Origin: Cryptomeria japonica
Lineage: Eukaryota > Streptophyta > Pinopsida > Cupressales > Cupressaceae
DNA: 64,000 bases
Reading direction: 5' to 3'
Assembly: GCF_030272615.1 (NCBI RefSeq)
Contig: NC_081407.1
Location: forward strand, 380,949,179-381,013,178
Below the pieces are notes generated by a model. The model saw nothing but the letters and a program-made list of their open reading frames with translations. It was not told the origin of the DNA and ran no database searches. Below are positions 59,750-64,000 of this stretch, piece after piece. The position numbers and the translations under genes were made by a program. Numbering within the stretch: position 1 is the stretch's first letter; each line of letters starts with the position of its first letter.

Positions 59750-60050
59750 GTTTGTTTTATCATTGCAAAATAAAGTGGCTTGTTCTTTTTACCCCTTTGT
59801 GAAATGGAATTTTTTTTTGTTCTTTTTAATAGCCCAAAAGAAGTGTGAACTATTCTTGCAAAATAAAAGTTTGATTTGTTGTTCTTTTTACCCTTGCAAG
59901 AAAGCAAAATGAAGTTCTTTCTAGGCACCAAAATAGAGTGTGATTCTTTTTATGTACCAAAATGGATATGAAGATCTTTTTAAGTCTTTGCAAGAAAGGG
60001 AAAATGGGTTCTTTTTACCAACTTTGAAACGAAAACTAATCCAACTCCTT
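59750..60050 (+). repeat. Decayed tandem repeat, GTTCTTTTTACC unit
   Basis: Five to six divergent units of roughly 50-60 bases around the phrases GTTCTTTTTACCC, TTGCAAGAAAG and CAAAATGAAG, with spacing variation. Located between the two motif arrays in the Tat leader. Confidence 0.65.
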
Positions 60051-60171
60051 TTGACCCAGCAAACAAATGTTAGAACCTACAAGCAACCAACTAGCAAAAT
60101 CAATCTTAATGGTGGGCTTCAAAAATCCTATTTATTTCTTTTTTGTATTACAAATCATATTTGTTTTCCTG

Positions 60172-60395
60172 TTATGCGCTAAAAGATGGGCCCCAAGTGC
60201 TATTTTGAATACTCTATGCACTAGACTGATAATAAAATGTGCTAAACTGGCACTAGAATGCACTAAAAGAACAAAACAAACCAAGCGCTAAGATGGGGTT
60301 GTGATGCACTAAATTGTCCTTTATATGCATTGAAAATTGGGTTTGTTTCACTAAAAGATGCTATGAGTATGCTAAAAGATCTTGCAGATGCGTTA
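60172..60395 (+). repeat. TGCGCTAA motif array, third cluster of this polarity
   Basis: Spaced copies TTATGCGCTAAAAG, AGTGCTATT, TATGCACTAGA, TGTGCTAAA, ATGCACTAAAAG, AGCGCTAAGA, ATGCACTAAAT, GATGCTATGA, TATGCTAAAAG; more diverged than the 58.4-kb cluster. Confidence 0.75.
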
Positions 60396-60567
60396 TCCTG
60401 TGTTTCCAACATGACTTTTGTTAACACAAAAGTTTGCACCCTTGGTGATCAGGCTTGACCACCAACCTTGTGAAACATTGAATCAACCTCTCAAGTGTGG
60501 GACCTTGTGTTTTTGTGAGGTTGAATCTCCGTAGAAGGTCTACTTCCTCTTCAATCTAAATGCAAAG

Positions 60568-62327
60568 TGTTGGAACAACCCAACACTGATAAAACTAATC
60601 TATGGTCTGATAGGGAAAAGGGAGAGAGAGAAGGGTTGCATGAAAGAAGGGAAATAGGGTTTGCACCCAGACTGAAATGATGATCTCCCCTGCCTATAGC
60701 TGCACAAAAAATGAATAAGACTACCCAAGTATGCACGATTTCCTATCTTAACCAACCCTTAAAGTGCAGAGTGAAGGTTGGAATTTGTAAGATAGCAGGA
60801 GGAACTAATCCAGTTCATGGATGATATCCACAAGGAATCAACACAGTCATCTATACTCAGGAAATAAATTAAAATGCACTCAGACAAAGAGGTAAAAGAA
60901 ATAAACAAATTGTCCAAACTGAAAAAAAGCAAAACAGGTGAATTGTATTCATGTAAGGGCAAGGCATAACTTTACAAGTGCAAAGAAACATAAGAATTTT
61001 GCATGAAAAAGAAGGGAGAAGATCCAAACTAAATGTTACAAAATTGCATTTATAGTTCAAGCATAACTTAGATGGTTACATTGAGAAAACCCTAACCCCA
61101 CTCAGGTTAGGTTACAAAAATATCAAAGGAGAGGGAGAGATCGGATCTGAGATCTAATGGCGTCCTACAGCTAGCTCTGGGAGCATCCTCTACCTCTGGA
61201 AGAGCAAATATCTTTGCAAATCAGGGAAAACCCTGCATCTGTATGCGTCTTTGTGTATTGGATGGCATCTGTAGGCACAAAACATCTTCAAACTGCATTG
61301 AAGAGGCATGGGTTGCATTTGGAATCGTCAACAGGCATCATGTCTGGCGTTATGGCATCGAAATTTGGTGGTTGTTGTGAGATCGGGTCCAAAATCGGTC
61401 GCTGACTGAGCAAGAAAAATGACCTCGACCATCGGGTTGACAACCACTACCTGCAAAAATATTTAAATGCCAATGGCAGCTGCATGCTTGAAAATTGACT
61501 GTTCATCTGAGATCTCGCACGCTGATGGACGCGCAAGATCTCATCATGTAGGCGCGCTAAAAATCCCTATCGAAGATTAAAACATCATAATTGGATCGGT
61601 CTTTGTGAAGATCCAACGACTGTGGGTTGTTGACGTGGCACCATGAGTCCATGCTTCCTTGGCTATGTTGACCACTAAATGACCTTGCATCTTACCCCGC
61701 GACATCACTGTAGGTCTTCTTTTACCTCACGAGATAAGAATTTTCTTTGTTTTTCATCTTCTTCTTATCCCGCGTCCCTTTTGTGTCCTTGAATTTACCC
61801 CATGAGATAAGCAAAATGCTTTGTAGGTTCTATTTACTCCTTATCCTGCAGGGTCTCCGTGGGTCCCTCCTCCACATCGTGAGATAAGAGTTTTTCTTTG
61901 ATTCTGCTTTGCTTTTGTTATCCCGTGGGACCACTTTTGTCTTTGTTTCCTCCCATGGGATAAGAGTCTCTTTGATTTATTCTTGTTTCCTTATCTTGCA
62001 ATCCCTATCCCTGTGTCCATGTTGTTCTCACTGACTATGACCCACCACATCAGTCAATAACATGTCATGCCTCTGCGATCAATAACTTGACCCGGTCATT
62101 GACATGAACTATTGATATAACATATGAGGCATGGGGGTCAATAACAATCGTGTTATTAACACATCATATAACCCTCATGTTATATGACTCTACAAAACTA
62201 TAAAGAAGTAGCTAACTCTGTTGAGACCGATAACATGACACCTTATCGGTTTCGACTAACATGAAATGTTAGCCACACTGAATTCATGAAATTGATACTT
62301 CCAAGGTTGGCACAAAAAAAGACAACA
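60568..62327 (+). repeat. 5' LTR of a plus-strand element (about 1.76 kb)
   Basis: Starts TGTTGGAACAACCC and ends ...GACAACA, followed by tttt and a primer site, which fixes the right end and the orientation. The left end is chosen as the nearest TGTTGG that gives a TG...CA LTR; the flank before it is gcaaag. Candidate TATA-like sites are ATTTATAG near 61040 and ATATTTAAATG near 61462, neither strong. It contains the GATAAG array at 61685-61998. It interrupts the Tat leader. Confidence 0.65.
61685..61998. repeat. Alternating CTTATCCCGCG / CGYGAGATAAG array in LTR
   Basis: Nine motif sites at intervals of about 30-45 bases, strictly alternating in orientation: TCTTACCCCGCG, CTCACGAGATAAG, CTTATCCCGCG, CCCATGAGATAAG, CCTTATCCTGCAGG, CATCGTGAGATAAG, GTTATCCCGTGGG, CCCATGGGATAAG, CCTTATCTTGCAA. 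Each neighbouring pair is an imperfect inverted repeat of an 11-12 base core. Confidence 0.85.
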
Positions 62328-62331
62328 TTTT

Positions 62332-62349
62332 TGGTGACTCAGAGGGGGT
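62332..62349 (+). other. Primer-binding site, TGGTGACTC type
   Basis: TGGTGACTCAGAGGGGGT follows the LTR end after a short T run. It resembles the TGGYGACTC... primer sites used by Tat-like plant gypsy elements. The exact tRNA cannot be assigned from this sequence alone. Confidence 0.7.
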
Positions 62350-62636
62350 GACAAGCCTTCTTGGCACATTGATTAGGATCCTTAGATTTTCATTGACCGC
62401 AGAGTCAAAACCTGAAGCAAAAGATAATCTTCGTTCCTGCAAGACCTTAAAACCTCATCATTCTGGAGAATAGCTTGTGCACGCACACTTCTTGGAAAGC
62501 TAAAAAAAATGAAAGAACCTAACCTAATATGTAACTACCTCACAATGAAGGGGATAAAAAAGCCATTCACTGGTTTGTCAAAGTAGCTACCTTTCCTGAA
62601 TAAAGTCTGATACTCTTTGTGCCTGTGGAAAACCAG

Positions 62637-63185
62637 TCAGGGAAAGAAAATTGGAAGGCATCCAACAGACTGCTGGAATGCCTCCCAAAATTTGAGAGCA
62701 AATAAATTCAGCCACGACTGAATTTTATCCTTCTTGGGTGGATGGGTGAAAAAAACTTGCTCCTCTTCCTGATGCTCAACTTCATGCTCAGAAATAAGCA
62801 TGACAAGGGGTGAATTGCAGGTCTGAGCCAAATGTCTAATAGGGCATCCCCTTGAAGGAGATAGACTTAGTCCATCATCGCTGACCTGCCCTTTGCTTTG
62901 CTGATTTGACAACAAAATAGGCACCTCTGAGATATGCCCCTGCTCTTCAAAATTTATTGCCTCTGTTGGCAATGTAAGATCTTCCTCTTTCTCCTCTTTA
63001 TGCAACTGACTAGAAGTTGTCAGCGAGCAAAAGTCCTCTAGACCATCCCAAAAAGAATCATCCTCTGACTCCCCAACCCATGGCTTGGTCTCATGATGTT
63101 GCTCAGATGTAGGAACATCCTTCTCCTCAAGGGAGGAGAGGAGCTCTTCCTAAAATGAGGAAATTGACTCCTCCTCACAGATGTC
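62637..63185 (-). pseudogene. Acidic minus-strand ORF of unknown function, cut by an LTR
   Basis: Not recognised. A minus-strand frame of about 180 codons with one in-frame stop near 63150. It is rich in Glu/Asp and Ser (EELLSSLEEKDVP, ESEDDSFWDGLEDFCS, HKEEKEEDLTLP, SEHEVEHQEEEQVFF), with a more hydrophobic C terminus (SWLNLFALKFWEAFQQSV) and stop at 62637. Its N-terminal side is interrupted exactly at 63186 by a reversed LTR. It lies about 290 bases inside the primer site of the plus-strand element but runs antisense to it. It could be an element accessory ORF or an older sequence. Confidence 0.4.
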
Positions 63186-64000
63186 TGTTGAACACAATGT
63201 ACCACTGAGAGGGGGTGAATCAGTGGCTCCCAAAATTCTTTCGCCTTTTGATCCTAAGAGAGAGTATCAGTTAGCAAATCAAACACAAGTAAACCTACTA
63301 GTGAGATAATGAAAGACTTCATAATGCAGTCACACAAAGGCACATCACATGACACTGATATATACGAGGAAAACCCAAGATGGGAAAAACCTCAGTGAGA
63401 AGAGCTACTGGAGACTATTGCTTTAATCCAACCTCACAATGAAACACTCAGTTACAATGTTTAGGGCACCAACCCAAGGAGTACCACTCTTGCTTTAGGG
63501 AACCAACCCAAGTAGAACCAACCCCTGATTTTAGGGCACCAACCCAAGGAGCACCACCCCTTGCATCGAGATCCAACTCAGTGACAACAATACATTATAT
63601 CAAAATAATACAATAGTTAAATCCTAGTTACAAATGAGTTATGTAACCTCTGCAAGTAATCTCTCTCTACCAGTTTCTCTCCTACTCATCTTTGTCGGTA
63701 GTTTTCTCTGTCTTCCTCTCTACCTCCTCTCTTCTGGTTCACTCTCAACTGTCTTACTAGTTCACTGATCTCCTCACACATTGCCTCCTCCTTGTCTGAT
63801 CTTTGATTACTCTCTTCTTAGCTTGTTGTTGATGCCTTACTGATTCAGGCTCAACCGGTTATCTGTCTTTGCACCTGGTTATCAGTGACTTCCTTAGTGC
63901 CAGATCAACCCTACTTTTTCCTTCACCTTTCTTGATGTCCTTCAACTCTCTCTCTTTGCATGCTTTTTTTCTTCTCTACCTGCTTCTTACTTGTGCAAAC
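63186..64000 (-). repeat. LTR of the same family as the solo LTR at 14840-17435, reversed, runs off window
   Basis: Begins TGTTGAACACAATG, the reverse complement of the solo LTR's end, and tracks it inward: CACTGAGAGGGGGTGAA, then AACCCAAGATGGGAAAAA, then the tandem GGGCACCAACCCAAGGAG units at 63450-63560. No primer site follows on the minus strand side (left), so this is either a solo LTR or a 3' LTR inserted into the acidic ORF. The left flank is atgtc, the expected target duplication. Confidence 0.85.

Larger units (their letters stand above)
44067..60567 (-). mobile_element. Tat-lineage Ty3/gypsy retrotransposon, 5' LTR not in window
   Basis: Order on the minus strand: long leader (60567-57630), gag (57629-55790), protease, RT, RNase H, a second RNase H, integrase (ending 50532), a long 3' region with an antisense PMD ORF (47026-48599, plus strand) and a motif array, polypurine tract, and 3' LTR (45479-44067). 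The second RNase H placed between the Ty3-type RNase H and the integrase is the hallmark of the Tat/Ogre group. The leader is interrupted at 60568 by a plus-strand element. The 5' LTR and primer site are therefore beyond that insertion, and the flanking duplication cannot be tested. Confidence 0.85.
57630..60567 (-). other. Long 5' leader of the Tat element, interrupted at 60568
   Basis: Nearly 3 kb upstream of gag with no supported ORF. It holds two TGCGCTAA arrays (58424-58745, 60172-60395) and a decayed tandem repeat (59750-60050). The short Lys-rich minus frame at 59931-59719 is a translation of that repeat. No primer site was found, so the leader probably continues beyond the insertion at 60568. 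Confidence 0.6.

Noticed and set aside
1-64000. tRNA, rRNA, organelle or viral insert
   Set aside because: No cloverleaf with intact A and B boxes, no rRNA core motif, and no caulimovirus or geminivirus protein signature was seen. Retroelement RTs here are gypsy or LINE type.

Overview
The window looks like repeat-dense nuclear DNA of a seed plant with a very large genome. A gymnosperm such as a conifer is my best guess, from the mix of old, long-LTR and low-copy-coding elements; I cannot prove the species. There are no operons, rRNA or tRNA genes, or CRISPR arrays. I can support one host gene; almost everything else is retrotransposon, nested and decayed to different degrees.

Layout. 1-2040: start of an Athila-like Ty3/gypsy element on the minus strand (gag, primer-binding site, 5' LTR). 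2440-8880: a dead Ty1/copia element (minus), split in its gag gene by a 4,895-bp TG...CA element (3494-8388) that has a perfect 5-bp target duplication but no coding. 11085-20055: LINE A (plus; ORF1, then ORF2 with endonuclease, reverse transcriptase, zf-RVT and RNase H), interrupted inside the RT by a 2,596-bp solo LTR (14840-17435, target duplication aaagg). 20084-26735: LINE B (minus), tail-to-tail with LINE A. Its ORF2 is one 1,410-codon frame with five in-frame TAGs and no frameshift, and a further ORF lies downstream of the RNase H. 26736-28790: AT microsatellites and a 1.2-kb polypyrimidine tract.

30152-35794 (minus) holds the only convincing host gene: three exons, 745 residues, with a basic N terminus, a long acidic serine-rich middle and a short Cys-containing C terminus. 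I do not recognise its function. 35795-41193 is AT-rich with no gene seen.

41194-60567 is a stack. A copia-type LTR abuts an older gypsy 3' LTR and integrase remnant. Into that integrase gene a large Tat-lineage Ty3/gypsy element (minus; two RNase H domains, gag with a poly-Asn microsatellite) has inserted. Between its pol and its 3' LTR the Tat element carries an antisense plant mobile domain (PMD) ORF. Its leader and 3' region carry arrays of a degenerate TGCGCTAA motif in opposite orientations. 60568-64000: 5' LTR and primer-binding site of another element (plus), whose LTR holds an alternating inverted GATAAG/CTTATC array, then an acidic minus-strand ORF cut by an LTR of the same family as the solo LTR in LINE A.

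How the parts relate. The relative ages can be read from who interrupts whom. The main interest is in accessory content of retroelements (antisense PMD ORF, LINE ORF3, shared motif arrays) and in the decay signature (premature stops overwhelmingly TAG where Gln or Trp is expected).
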